DNA of 64,000 nucleotides from Castellaniella sp035707805 (GTDB lineage: Bacteria; Pseudomonadota; Gammaproteobacteria; Burkholderiales; Burkholderiaceae_B). A program made the position numbers and the translations under genes. Shown one piece after another: positions 15,364 through 24,383 of the stretch; the stretch's first letter is position 1, and every line of letters begins with the position of its first letter. The DNA lies in contig DASSTS010000010.1 of NCBI GenBank assembly GCA_035707805.1, positions 1 through 64,000 on the forward strand. Direction: 5' to 3'. Under the pieces are notes generated by a model. That model searched no databases. It had not been told where the DNA came from and saw nothing but the letters and a program-made list of their open reading frames with translations.

Positions 15364-17052
15364 ATGAACCCCATTGCCGACTGGATGAACAAAAATCCCG
15401 CCCTGGCGCGCCTGGCCGCATTGCCGCGTCCGGCGCTGCTGGGCCTGGGCGCCGCGCTGATCGCACTGCTGGTGGTGGCGTCCATGTGGATGCGCGAGCC
15501 GGATTACAAGACGCTGTTCTCAAATGTCGAATCCCGGGATGGCGGGGCCATCGTCACGGTCCTGAACCAGCGCAACATCCCCTACAAGTTCGCCGACAAC
15601 GGGGCGACCATCCTGGTGCCGGCCGACCAGGTCTATGCCCTGCGCCTGCAACTGGCTGAACAGGGCCTGCCGCGCGGCGGCAGCGTCGGCTTCGAGTTGC
15701 TGGACAAGCCCCAGTTCGGCGCCAGCCAGTTCACCGAGCAGGTGACCTACCAGCGCGCCCTTGAGGGTGAGCTCGCGCGCTCCATCGAGGCGCTGCAACC
15801 CGTCAAGTCGGCGCGCGTGCACCTCGCGATCCCGCGCCAGTCCCTGTTCGTGCGCGAGCGCGAGGCCCCCACCGCCTCGGTGCTGGTCACCCTGTTCCCG
15901 TCCCGCAGCCTCAGTGAGTCCCAAGTCTCGGCCATCACCTGGCTGGTGTCCTCCAGCGTGCCCAAGCTCAACGCCGAGAACGTCTCCATCGTCGACCAGG
16001 ACGGGCACCTGCTGTCCAATCCGGGCGGCGAGGCCGGCATGGACAGCACCCGGCGCAATTTCGTCACCGACATCGAACAGCGCACCACCCAGCGCATCCT
16101 GACGCTGCTGAACCCCATCGTCGGGCCCGGCAACGTGCGCGCCCAGGTCAGCGCCAGCGTCGATTTCTCGCAGCGCGAGCAGACCTCCGAGGTCTATCGG
16201 CCCAACGAGACCCCGGGCACCGCGGCGATCCGCAGCAAGCAGACCAGCGACTCGGTCCAGAACAACGTCACCTCGCCCGAGGGCGTGCCCGGCGCCCTGA
16301 GCAACCAGCCGCCAGCCAACGCCGCCGCCCCCGTCCAGACGCCGCAGGCCACGCCGCCGGCGCAGGGCGCGGCGCCCAATGCGCAGGCCAACGGCCAGAC
16401 CAACACCGCCCAGGGCGCCACGACGCAATCCACGGTCAACGGCGTGCCGGTGCCGCCCGCCCGGGGATCGGCGCGCAACGACGCGACGATCAACTACGAG
16501 GTCGACCGCACCATCAGTCACGTCAAGCACGAGCTGGGCACCGTCCAGCGCTTGTCAGTGGCCGTGGTCGTCAATTATCGTGACAAGGACGGCGAGCCCG
16601 CGCCGCTGGACCAGTCCGAGATGGACAACATCAACGCCCTGGTCAAGCAGGCCATGGGCTATTCGGCGGATCGCGGGGACACGCTCAGCGTGGTCAACAG
16701 CGAATTCACCAATCAGGAACCCTCGGTCAAGCCTTGGGAAAACCCGACCTACCAGAATCTGGCGCTCCAGATCGGCAAGGTCCTGCTGATCCTGGTGATC
16801 CTGTTCTTCCTGTGGCGCTCGGTCATCCGCCCCATCGTCCAGGGCTTCGCCAACGCCCAGGTCGAGCGGGTCAAGAACGAGGCCCACCTCGAGACCCTGC
16901 GCGAGCAGCGCCGCCAGGACGAACTGCGGGCCTCCGAGATGAACCGCTACGAGGAAAACCTGGACACCGCCCGCGAACTGGCCCAGCGCGACCCGCGCGC
17001 CGTCGCCATGGTGTTGCGATCCTGGATGGACCCCAAGAATGCCAAATCCTGA
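15364..17052 (+). CDS. fliF: Flagellar MS-ring protein FliF
   Basis: Encodes 562 residues. FliF forms the MS ring in the inner membrane, the base on which the rod, export gate and C ring assemble. Membrane segments lie at about residues 25-43 (LLGLGAALIALLVVASMWM) and 466-485 (IGKVLLILVILFFLW), bracketing the periplasmic ring-building motifs, with a poorly conserved Gln/Ala/Pro-rich loop at about 310-370. The cytoplasmic tail ends in the FliG-binding region (AQRDPRAVAMVLRSWM). First gene of the fliF-fliR run; the end overlaps fliG by 14 bases. Confidence 0.97.
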   Translation: MNPIADWMNKNPALARLAALPRPALLGLGAALIALLVVASMWMREPDYKTLFSNVESRDGGAIVTVLNQRNIPYKFADNGATILVPADQVYALRLQLAEQGLPRGGSVGFELLDKPQFGASQFTEQVTYQRALEGELARSIEALQPVKSARVHLAIPRQSLFVREREAPTASVLVTLFPSRSLSESQVSAITWLVSSSVPKLNAENVSIVDQDGHLLSNPGGEAGMDSTRRNFVTDIEQRTTQRILTLLNPIVGPGNVRAQVSASVDFSQREQTSEVYRPNETPGTAAIRSKQTSDSVQNNVTSPEGVPGALSNQPPANAAAPVQTPQATPPAQGAAPNAQANGQTNTAQGATTQSTVNGVPVPPARGSARNDATINYEVDRTISHVKHELGTVQRLSVAVVVNYRDKDGEPAPLDQSEMDNINALVKQAMGYSADRGDTLSVVNSEFTNQEPSVKPWENPTYQNLALQIGKVLLILVILFFLWRSVIRPIVQGFANAQVERVKNEAHLETLREQRRQDELRASEMNRYEENLDTARELAQRDPRAVAMVLRSWMDPKNAKS

Positions 17053-18040
17053 ACCCGACCTGAATCGCTGCGCCATCCTCATGATGTCACTGGGCGAGGA
17101 TGCCGCCGCCGAAGTCTTCAAGTATCTGTCCTCCCGCGAGGTCCAGCAGATCGGCTCGGCCATGGCCAATCTGAAACAGGTCACCCGCGCCGACGTCGAT
17201 GAGGTCCTCGAGGATTTCCGCCGCGAGGCCGACCAGTTCATGGCGGTCACCCTCGGGTCGGACGACTACATCCGCTCCGTGCTGACCAAGGCGCTGGGCA
17301 CCGACCGGGCCGCCGGTCTGATCGAGGACATCCTCGAGGCCGGCGAAGGCACGGGATCGGGCATCGACGCGCTGAACTGGCTGGAGCCCTCCAACGTCGC
17401 CGAGCTGATCGCCGACGAGCACCCCCAGATCATCGCCACCATCCTGGTCCACCTGGAACGCGACCGCGCCTCGGCCGTGCTGGCCCTGCTGAACGAACGC
17501 CTGCGCAACGACGTCATGATGCGCATCGCCACCTTCGGCGGCGTGCAGCCGGCCGCGCTGCACGAGCTCACCGACGTGCTCAACGAGGTCCTCTCGGGCC
17601 AGGGCGCCAAGCGCTCGAAGATGGGCGGCGTGCGCACGGCGGCGGAGATCCTGAACTTCATGAACACGACGGAAGAAGAAGCCGTCGTCAGCAGCCTGCG
17701 CGAGATCGACGCCGACCTGGCCCAGCGCATCGTCGACGAGATGTTCGTCTTCGACAACCTGGCCGACGTCGAGGATGCGGCCATCCAGCTGATCCTCAAG
17801 GAAATCGACACCACCTCGCTGACCATCGCCCTGAAGGGCGCCGGCGAAGAGCTCTGCGCCAAGTTCTTCAAGAACATGTCCAACCGCGCCGCCGAGATCC
17901 TGCGCGACGATCTCGAGGCCCAGGGACCGGTGCGCATGTCGCGCGTCGAGACCGAACAGAAAGCCATCCTCATGGTGGCCCGCAAGCTCGCCGACGCCGG
18001 CCAGATCAATCTGAGCATGGGCAACGATCAGTATGTCTGA
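17039..18040 (+). CDS. fliG: Flagellar motor switch protein FliG
   Basis: Encodes 333 residues. FliG sits on the MS ring, touches the stator MotA and transmits torque and switching. The N-terminal FliF-binding domain, the middle domain with EHPQIIATILVHLERDRASAVLALLNE near residue 123, and the C-terminal torque helix region (VFDNLADVEDAAIQLILKEID) with charged residues for MotA are all present. Starts inside the end of fliF and overlaps fliH by eight bases, so the three are translationally coupled. Confidence 0.98.
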   Translation: MPNPEPDLNRCAILMMSLGEDAAAEVFKYLSSREVQQIGSAMANLKQVTRADVDEVLEDFRREADQFMAVTLGSDDYIRSVLTKALGTDRAAGLIEDILEAGEGTGSGIDALNWLEPSNVAELIADEHPQIIATILVHLERDRASAVLALLNERLRNDVMMRIATFGGVQPAALHELTDVLNEVLSGQGAKRSKMGGVRTAAEILNFMNTTEEEAVVSSLREIDADLAQRIVDEMFVFDNLADVEDAAIQLILKEIDTTSLTIALKGAGEELCAKFFKNMSNRAAEILRDDLEAQGPVRMSRVETEQKAILMVARKLADAGQINLSMGNDQYV

Positions 18041-18818
18041 CAAGCCGTCCACCGACCTCCAGACGCGTGCCCGCTGGCAGCGCTGGGAGATGGACTCCCT
18101 GGAATCCCTGCGGTCCCAGCAAAAGCGCCGGGCCTCCGATGCCGAGCCGGTCCAGGCCGAGCTGCTGCGCCGTCGCGCCCAGGCCCTGGCCCAGGCCCGC
18201 CAGGAAGGCATGGACAAGGGCCACCAGGAAGGCTTCGAGCAGGGACGCGCCGAGGGCCACGCCCTGGGTCTCGAGACCGGGCGCGCCGAAGGCCATGCGG
18301 CCGGCCTGGCTGCGGGCCACGCCGAGGGCCACGCCCAGGGCTTCGAGGCCGGCCGCACCGAAGGCGCCGCCCTGGTCCAGGAACAGGCCGCCCGCCTGAA
18401 CGCCCTGGCCCAGTCCTGCGCCTCGGCCCTGAACACGCTCGAAGAAGAAGTCGGCCAGACCATGATCCGGCTGGCGACCCGCATCGCCGAGCAGGTGCTG
18501 CGCGAACAGTTGCGCGCCCACCCGGACATGATCCTCAGCGTGGTCCAGGACGTGCTGCAGGGCCGCCCGGAACCCGGCGCGCCGCTGAACCTGCGCCTGA
18601 ACCCCGACGACCTGGCGCTGGTCAATACCTTCCTGCAGCAGAACCCCGACCTGGCCAACTACCGCCTGATCGCCGACGAGCGCATCACGCGCGGCGGCTG
18701 CCTGGCGGAAACCGCACTGGGGTCGGTGGACGCCACGCTGGAAACCCGCTGGCGGCGCATCATCTCGGCGCTGGGCCAGACCCCCGCGAAGACGCCGGAC
18801 AGCCATGGCTGCCTCTGA
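18033..18818 (+). CDS. fliH: Flagellar export stator protein FliH
   Basis: Encodes 261 residues. FliH regulates the export ATPase FliI and docks it to the C ring through FliN. Between about residues 60 and 115 there is a run of GxxxG-type segments (GHALGLETGRAEGHAAGLAA and so on), the glycine-zipper helix typical of FliH. The C-terminal domain (LGSVDATLETRWRRI near the end) binds FliI. It overlaps both fliG and fliI, which fits a tightly coupled operon. Confidence 0.95.
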   Translation: MSDKPSTDLQTRARWQRWEMDSLESLRSQQKRRASDAEPVQAELLRRRAQALAQARQEGMDKGHQEGFEQGRAEGHALGLETGRAEGHAAGLAAGHAEGHAQGFEAGRTEGAALVQEQAARLNALAQSCASALNTLEEEVGQTMIRLATRIAEQVLREQLRAHPDMILSVVQDVLQGRPEPGAPLNLRLNPDDLALVNTFLQQNPDLANYRLIADERITRGGCLAETALGSVDATLETRWRRIISALGQTPAKTPDSHGCL

Positions 18819-20265
18819 TTCCCCCCTGGACACTCCGGGCGCGCGCTGGCGCGCCCAGCTCGAAAGCGGCATCCAGCGCATCGAAGCCCGCCAGCCCACC
18901 CGCCGCCAGGGCCGCGTCACGCGCGCCACCGGCCTGGTGCTGGAGGCTACCGGCCTGCAGCTGCCGGTCGGCGCCGCCTGCCAGGTCCAGGTCTCGCCCG
19001 GCCGCGACCTGTGGGCCGACGCGGAGGTCGTGGGATTCCACGCCGACACGCTGTACCTGATGCCGCAAAGCGACATCACCGGCCTGCCCCCGGGCGCGCG
19101 CGTGGTGCCCACGGAAACCCTGCTGCTGGACCCCGTCCCCCTGCCCACCGTCGTCGAATCCGTTTCCACCCAGCCCGCCGTCCTCGACCAGGCGCGCCAC
19201 CTGCCCGTGGGCAATGCGCTGCTGGGCCGGGTGCTGGACGGCGCGGGCCGTCCGCTGGACGGCAAGCCGCTGCCCACGGATCTCGACATGGCGCCGCTCT
19301 CCGCCACGCAGATCAACCCCCTGACCCGCGCGCCGGTGGACACGGTGCTGGACGTGGGGGTGCGCGCCATCAACGGCCTGCTGACGGTCGGGCGCGGTCA
19401 GCGCATGGGCCTGTTTGCGGGCTCGGGCGTGGGCAAGAGCGTGCTGCTTGGGATGATGGCCCGCTACACCCGGGCCGACGTGATCGTGGTCGGCCTGATC
19501 GGCGAACGCGGGCGCGAGGTCAAGGAATTCATCGAGCTGAACCTCGGCCCCCAGGGCCTGGCGCGTTCGGTCGTGGTCGCGGCGCCGGCCGACGTGTCGC
19601 CCCTGCTGCGCCTGCAGGGCGCGGTCTATGCCACCCGGGTGGCCGAGTTCTTCCGCGACCAGGGCAAGCACGTGCTGCTCATCATGGATTCGCTGACCCG
19701 CTATGCCATGGCCCAGCGGGAAATCGCCCTGGCCATCGGCGAGCCCCCCGCCACCAAGGGCTACCCGCCCTCGGTGTTCGCCAAACTGCCGGCCCTGGTC
19801 GAGCGCGCGGGCAACGGTGCGCCCCAGGGCGAGCACGCGGCGGGCTCGATCACCGCGTTCTACACGGTGCTGACCGAGGGCGACGACCAGCAGGACCCCA
19901 TCGCCGACTCGGCGCGCGCCATCCTGGACGGCCACATCGTGCTGTCGCGCGCACTGGCCGAATCCGGCCACTATCCGGCCATCGACATCGAGGCCTCGAT
20001 CTCGCGGGTCATGTCGGCCATCGTCCCGGCCGGCCAGTTCCGCTGCGTGCACCAGTTCAAGCGCATGGTGTCGCGCTACCAGCGCAACCGCGACCTGATC
20101 GCCGTGGGGGCCTATACTGCAGGGAACGACCCCGAAATCGACCAGGCGATCGAACGCTATCCCTGGCTCGAAGGCTATCTGCAGCAAGGCATCGACATGC
20201 AGGTCGACTACCCGACGGCCGTGGCCGCGCTGGCCGGGGTCCTGGGTCAGGAGGTTCCCCAATGA
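18805..20265 (+). CDS. fliI: Flagellum-specific ATPase FliI
   Basis: Encodes 486 residues. FliI is the hexameric ATPase of the flagellar type III export apparatus. The Walker A loop GLFAGSGVGKSVLLGM lies near residues 202-217 and the Walker B segment VLLIMDSLTRYAMAQREI near residue 290. The region resembles F1-ATPase beta subunits, as expected. It overlaps fliH by 14 bases and fliJ by four (ATGA). Confidence 0.98.
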   Translation: MAASDSPLDTPGARWRAQLESGIQRIEARQPTRRQGRVTRATGLVLEATGLQLPVGAACQVQVSPGRDLWADAEVVGFHADTLYLMPQSDITGLPPGARVVPTETLLLDPVPLPTVVESVSTQPAVLDQARHLPVGNALLGRVLDGAGRPLDGKPLPTDLDMAPLSATQINPLTRAPVDTVLDVGVRAINGLLTVGRGQRMGLFAGSGVGKSVLLGMMARYTRADVIVVGLIGERGREVKEFIELNLGPQGLARSVVVAAPADVSPLLRLQGAVYATRVAEFFRDQGKHVLLIMDSLTRYAMAQREIALAIGEPPATKGYPPSVFAKLPALVERAGNGAPQGEHAAGSITAFYTVLTEGDDQQDPIADSARAILDGHIVLSRALAESGHYPAIDIEASISRVMSAIVPAGQFRCVHQFKRMVSRYQRNRDLIAVGAYTAGNDPEIDQAIERYPWLEGYLQQGIDMQVDYPTAVAALAGVLGQEVPQ

Positions 20266-20711
20266 ATCACGAAACCCCGCTGGACGTTCTGATCAATCTG
20301 GCGCAGGACAAGCTCGACGAGGCCGGCCGCGCCCTGGCCGAACTCAGCACCCAGCGGCGCGAGGCGCAAGGCCAGCTCAACACGCTGGACGGCTACCGCG
20401 GCGACTACACGCGGCGCCTGCAGGACACCACCGAAGGCGGCGTAACGGCCTCGAATTACCATAACTTTAGGCACTTTATCGCCACATTGGACGAGGCCAT
20501 TTCCCAGCAAAATAGAATCATCGCCCAGATCGACTCGCGAATCGAGGCCGGGCGTCAGCAGTGGCACGACGAAAAGCGCCGCCTGAATTCATACGAAACC
20601 CTGAAGGCCCGCCAGCTGCGGCAACTGCAGGTTCGCGAGCAGCGCCGCGAGCAGCGCGCCAGCGACGAAGCCGCCGCCGGCCTGTACCGACGTTTGCGAC
20701 AGACTCACTGA
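20262..20711 (+). CDS. fliJ: Flagellar export chaperone FliJ
   Basis: Encodes 149 residues that form a long antiparallel coiled coil. FliJ resembles the gamma stalk of F1-ATPase, inserting into the FliI hexamer and contacting the FlhA gate. Visible features are the heptad-rich helices (LVNLAQ-like start PLDVLINLAQDKLDEAGRAL, and REQRREQRASDEAAAGLYRR at the end). The ATG overlaps the fliI stop as ATGA. Confidence 0.94.
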   Translation: MNHETPLDVLINLAQDKLDEAGRALAELSTQRREAQGQLNTLDGYRGDYTRRLQDTTEGGVTASNYHNFRHFIATLDEAISQQNRIIAQIDSRIEAGRQQWHDEKRRLNSYETLKARQLRQLQVREQRREQRASDEAAAGLYRRLRQTH

Positions 20712-20724
20712 ATCCGTCCCAGCC

Positions 20725-21966
20725 ATGAACATGCCCGTGCTTCCCGTGACCCGCCCCAGTTCGCCGCCCGCCGACAGCGCGGCGCACCCGGCCGACGCCA
20801 GCGCCGCGCCGGACGCCCCCGCGTTCTCGAACGTGCTGTCCAGCCAACAGCGCGGCGCCGTCGCGGGCGACAAGCCCCAGGCCTCGGCCGAGGCCGGACG
20901 CACCGAGACCGGCCGTGCCGACACCAAGAAACAAGACCCGCTGGGCCCTGACGAGACCCTGGCGCTGATCCTGGACAGCACCACCCTGCCCCTGATGCAG
21001 GCGCCGGCCCAGGCTCAGGCCGCGTTGCGGCGCGCCGCCGGCGATGCTGCCGGCACCGAGGCGGACCCCGCATCGGGCCGCCGCGCCGATACCCGGCGTG
21101 CGGATCCTTCCGTCCCGCTGCTCGCCGATGCGCCCGCCGACGGCGAGCCGGGCGCATCCGAACGCACCGGCACGCAGCCCGCGGCGACGCGGGCCGGCAA
21201 GGCCCTGCCCGTTCTCGCCCCGGCCGCCCAGGCGGCCGCGGATGCGCGCCAGCCCCATGCGGACACGGCCGCTCCGGTCCGCACGACGGCATCCGCCCGC
21301 GCGGGCGCGGCCGCCGCGGTCCTCGCGGACAAGGCCGCCGTGACCGGTCAGCCGGCCTCCGGCGACGGCCCGGCCGCCGCCCGCCATTCCACGTCGGCCG
21401 CCCTGCCGGCGGGCTTGCCCGCCGACACCCTGGCGGCGGCGATCCAGGCCCCGGCTCCGGCGGGCGCCAGCCTGCTGCCGGCCTCGCCCACCGCGCCGGC
21501 GACGACCCAGATATCCGTTCCCACGCCGCTGTCCAGCCCGCAATGGCCGCAGGATGCCAGCCGCCAGATCTTCAACCTGACCCAGTCGGGCACGTCCGGC
21601 CACACGGTGCTGATGCATGTCAACCCGCCCGAACTCGGCCCGGTGCACATCACGCTGCACCTGGGGGATTCCACGGCGCAGGCATCCTTCGTGTCGCCCC
21701 ACGCCAACGTCCGCCAGGCGCTGGAAAACGCCCTGCCCCACCTCGAACAGCAGCTGGCCCAGGCTGGCCTGTCGCTGGGCCAGGCCAACGTCAGCGACCA
21801 GCAGCCTGGTCAACAGCAGGAACAGGCCGCGCAGGGCGGCCGCCAGAATGGCGGCGCGACGTTCAGCCTGGACGGCGGCATCGAGGCCGCCGGCAGCGTG
21901 GCGGCCGCGGGTCCGGCCTCCCGCCCCGCCCCGAACCCGGACGCCCTGGTGGATACCTTTGTGTAA
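20725..21966 (+). CDS. fliK: Flagellar hook-length control protein FliK
   Basis: Encodes 413 residues. FliK measures the growing hook and then flips FlhB to filament substrates. Residues 1 to about 260 are an Ala/Pro/Thr-rich unstructured ruler. The C-terminal domain carries the family signature HVNPPELGPVHITLHLGDSTAQASFVSPHANVRQALENALPHLEQQL near residues 300-345, and the last 70 residues are Gln/Gly-rich. Position between fliJ and fliL is the standard one, making this the canonical FliK rather than the paralogue at 13 kb. Confidence 0.93.
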   Translation: MNMPVLPVTRPSSPPADSAAHPADASAAPDAPAFSNVLSSQQRGAVAGDKPQASAEAGRTETGRADTKKQDPLGPDETLALILDSTTLPLMQAPAQAQAALRRAAGDAAGTEADPASGRRADTRRADPSVPLLADAPADGEPGASERTGTQPAATRAGKALPVLAPAAQAAADARQPHADTAAPVRTTASARAGAAAAVLADKAAVTGQPASGDGPAAARHSTSAALPAGLPADTLAAAIQAPAPAGASLLPASPTAPATTQISVPTPLSSPQWPQDASRQIFNLTQSGTSGHTVLMHVNPPELGPVHITLHLGDSTAQASFVSPHANVRQALENALPHLEQQLAQAGLSLGQANVSDQQPGQQQEQAAQGGRQNGGATFSLDGGIEAAGSVAAAGPASRPAPNPDALVDTFV

Positions 21967-22039
21967 GCCTCCTGTTACATCGCGCCCTCACGCATTACAA
22001 TGCAGCCTCCCGATCCTTGCGACCCCATGACCCGGAACC

Positions 22040-22516
22040 ATGCTCAGGCTACTTAAATTCATCCTCCTGCTCATCATCGTCGTCGGCGCCTCCATAGGCG
22101 GCACGATGCTGTTCATGAACAGAAACAGCATGTCCGGACCATCGGCCCCCGCGGAATCCGCCCCCGCCGCCGCGGCGCCCGCGGCCGCGCCGGCGGTCGC
22201 CGCACCGATCTTCGCCGAACTCGAGCCCTTCACGGTCACGCTCTACGGCGAGATCCGCAACCGCATCCTCTACACCGCCATCACCCTGCGCCTGGCCGAC
22301 GACGCCTCGCGCAAGCAGATCCAGGACTACATGCCCGAGGTCCGCGACCGCATCCTGAAGGTGCTGTCGGCCCAGCAGCTGGCCCAGATCCAGACGCCCG
22401 AGGGCCGCCAGGCGCTCAGCGCCGCCATCAAGACCGAGCTCACCCGGCCCTTCGCGCCGCAGCTGCCCGGTCCCCAGGTCGCCGACGTGCTGTTCACGGC
22501 GTTCGTGGTGCAGTAA
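22040..22516 (+). CDS. fliL: Flagellar basal-body-associated protein FliL
   Basis: Encodes 158 residues. A single N-terminal membrane helix (residues 5-26, LKFILLLIIVVGASIGGTML) is followed by an Ala/Pro linker and a periplasmic SPFH-like domain containing FAELEPFTVTLYGEIRNRILYTAITLRL. FliL surrounds stator units and supports torque at high load. It begins 73 bases after fliK, the widest gap in this run, and its stop codon shares its last base with the fliM start. Confidence 0.95.
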   Translation: MLRLLKFILLLIIVVGASIGGTMLFMNRNSMSGPSAPAESAPAAAAPAAAPAVAAPIFAELEPFTVTLYGEIRNRILYTAITLRLADDASRKQIQDYMPEVRDRILKVLSAQQLAQIQTPEGRQALSAAIKTELTRPFAPQLPGPQVADVLFTAFVVQ

Positions 22517-23532
22517 TGCCTTATCAAAGCATGCTTTCCCAGGATGAAGTCGATGCCCTGCTGGCAGGGGTCACCGGCGAAGAATCCTCGGCACAGGAAA
22601 CCGCCGCCGAGCCCCAGGACGGCGTGCGGCCCTACGACCTCGGGTCTCCGGACCGGGTCGTGCGCCATCGCATGCAGACGCTGGAACTCATCAACGAGCG
22701 CTTCGCGCGCCGGCTGCGTTCCATGTTCTTCGGCTTCATGCGTCGCAACGCGGACATCACGGTCAACGCGATCAAGATCCAGAAATACTCGGATTTCGAG
22801 CGCAACCTGCCGGTGCCCAGCAACCTGAACATGGTCGCAATGAAGCCGCTGCGCGGCACCGGCCTGTTCACCTTCGATCCCAACCTGGTCTTCCTGGTCA
22901 TCGACAGCCTGTTCGGCGGCCACGGGCGCTACAACACCCGGATCGAGGGGCGCGACTTCACCAATACCGAGCAGCGCATCATCCGTCGTCTGCTGAACCT
23001 GACGCTGGAATGCTACGGCCAGGCCTGGGACAACGTGTATCCGATCGAATTCGAATACATGCGCTCCGAGATGCACACCAAATTCGCCAACATCGGCTCC
23101 GGCAACGATGTCGTCGTGCTCTCCACCTTCAACATCGAACTGGGCGCCTCCGGCGGCAAGCTCAACGTCTGCCTGCCCTATTCCATGCTGGAGCCCATCC
23201 GCGACATCCTGACGCGGCCGCTGCAGCAGTCCGCCGCCGATTCCATCGACCAGCGCTGGACCCAGCAGCTCTCGCGCGAGGTGCGCAGCGCCGAAGTCGA
23301 GCTCAGCGTCGAGTTCGCCCGCATCGAGGCCTCCATCTCCGAGCTCCTGCACCTGTCGGTCGGCGATGTGCTGCCGGTCGATGTCCAACCCAACGTGACG
23401 GCCCGCGTCGGAGGCGTCCCCGTGCTGGATTGCACATACGGGACCTTCAACGGCCGTTATGCCCTGCGCGTGCACAAGATCCTTGCCACGCCCGGGGATT
23501 CCGACCAACTGCTAGCCCGCACCCCGAAATGA
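22516..23532 (+). CDS. fliM: Flagellar motor switch protein FliM
   Basis: Encodes 338 residues. FliM is the C-ring protein that binds phosphorylated CheY. The N-terminal CheY-binding peptide (LSQDEVDALLAGVTGE, residues 7-22) is intact, followed by the CheC-like middle domain with GTGLFTFDPNLVFLVIDSLFGG near residue 113 and the SpoA-like C-terminal domain. Overlaps fliL by one base and fliN by four. Confidence 0.98.
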   Translation: MPYQSMLSQDEVDALLAGVTGEESSAQETAAEPQDGVRPYDLGSPDRVVRHRMQTLELINERFARRLRSMFFGFMRRNADITVNAIKIQKYSDFERNLPVPSNLNMVAMKPLRGTGLFTFDPNLVFLVIDSLFGGHGRYNTRIEGRDFTNTEQRIIRRLLNLTLECYGQAWDNVYPIEFEYMRSEMHTKFANIGSGNDVVVLSTFNIELGASGGKLNVCLPYSMLEPIRDILTRPLQQSAADSIDQRWTQQLSREVRSAEVELSVEFARIEASISELLHLSVGDVLPVDVQPNVTARVGGVPVLDCTYGTFNGRYALRVHKILATPGDSDQLLARTPK

Positions 23533-24071
23533 GCGACATCAAAGACGACGACACCCAGGATCCCAATCAGCCGGATTCCGCCTCCACGCCCAACCTGGAG
23601 GACGATTGGGCTGCCGCCCTGGCAGAGCAGCAGCAGACCGCCCATGACCAGCCCACGCAGGCCGCCGGACTGAGCGGCGAGGACGACTGGGCGGCCGCGC
23701 TGGCCGAACAGACCGCGGCCGCTCCCTCGGCGGCTGCGCAGGCGGCCCAGCCCGCGGCGGCCCAGGTATTCCAGCCGCTGGTCGGGCAGGCCGCCGACAG
23801 CGACAGCGACATCGACATGATCATGGACATCCCGGTCCAGCTGTCGGTCGAGCTCGGCCGCACCCGGCTGACCATCAAGAACATCCTGCAGTTGGGCCAG
23901 GGCTCGGTCGTCGAGCTCGACGGCCTGGCGGGCGAGCCGATGGACATCTACGTCAACGGCTACCTGATCGCCCAAGGCGAGGTCGTGGTCGTCGACGAGA
24001 AATACGGCATCCGCGTCACCGACATCATCACCCCCTCAGACCGGATCGCCCGGCTGAACAATCGCCGCTGA
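23529..24071 (+). CDS. fliN: Flagellar motor switch protein FliN, with duplicated N-terminal motif
   Basis: Encodes 180 residues, longer than the usual 130-140. The C-terminal SpoA domain (IMDIPVQLSVELGRTRLTIKNILQLGQGSVVELD) is typical and completes the C ring. The N-terminal extension carries the conserved FliN motif twice: EDDWAAALAEQ at residues 24-34 and again at 51-61. In enteric FliN the similar LDDLWADALNEQ occurs once. The ATG overlaps the fliM stop (ATGA). FliN binds FliH, so the doubled motif could offer two docking sites; that is inference. Confidence 0.96.
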   Translation: MSDIKDDDTQDPNQPDSASTPNLEDDWAAALAEQQQTAHDQPTQAAGLSGEDDWAAALAEQTAAAPSAAAQAAQPAAAQVFQPLVGQAADSDSDIDMIMDIPVQLSVELGRTRLTIKNILQLGQGSVVELDGLAGEPMDIYVNGYLIAQGEVVVVDEKYGIRVTDIITPSDRIARLNNRR

Positions 24072-24077
24072 TCCCGC

Positions 24078-24383
24078 ATGGACCAGGCTCAGATCCTGCG
24101 CGTCGTGCTGGCGCTGCTGTTCATCCTGGTCCTGCTGCTGGCTCTGGCCTGGACGGCGCGCCGCGGCGGCTGGATGCGCGGCGCGAGCCGCGCCGCCAAT
24201 CTGCGGGTGCTGGGCAGCCAGAGCCTGGGGACGCGCTGCGCGGTCACCGTCGTGCAGATCGACGACACACGCCTGGTGCTGGGTGTGACGCCCCAGCAGA
24301 TCACCTTGCTGCACACCCTGCCGGCCGCGCCCGGCGACACCGACTTCGCCGACACGCTGGGCAAGACCCTGTCGAGATCCTGA
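24078..24383 (+). CDS. fliO: Flagellar export protein FliO
   Basis: Encodes 101 residues. One membrane segment (residues about 6-25, LRVVLALLFILVLLLALAWT) precedes a short cytoplasmic domain with LRVLGSQSLGTRCAVTVVQIDDTRLVLGVTPQQITLLHTL, the FliO signature. FliO is a scaffold that helps assemble the FliP pentamer of the export gate. The last base of its stop codon is the first base of fliP. Confidence 0.93.
   Translation: MDQAQILRVVLALLFILVLLLALAWTARRGGWMRGASRAANLRVLGSQSLGTRCAVTVVQIDDTRLVLGVTPQQITLLHTLPAAPGDTDFADTLGKTLSRS

Noticed and set aside
18200..18400. DNA-level repeat array in fliH
   Set aside because: The repetition comes from the GxxxG glycine-zipper protein segment usual in FliH, not from a separate repeat element.
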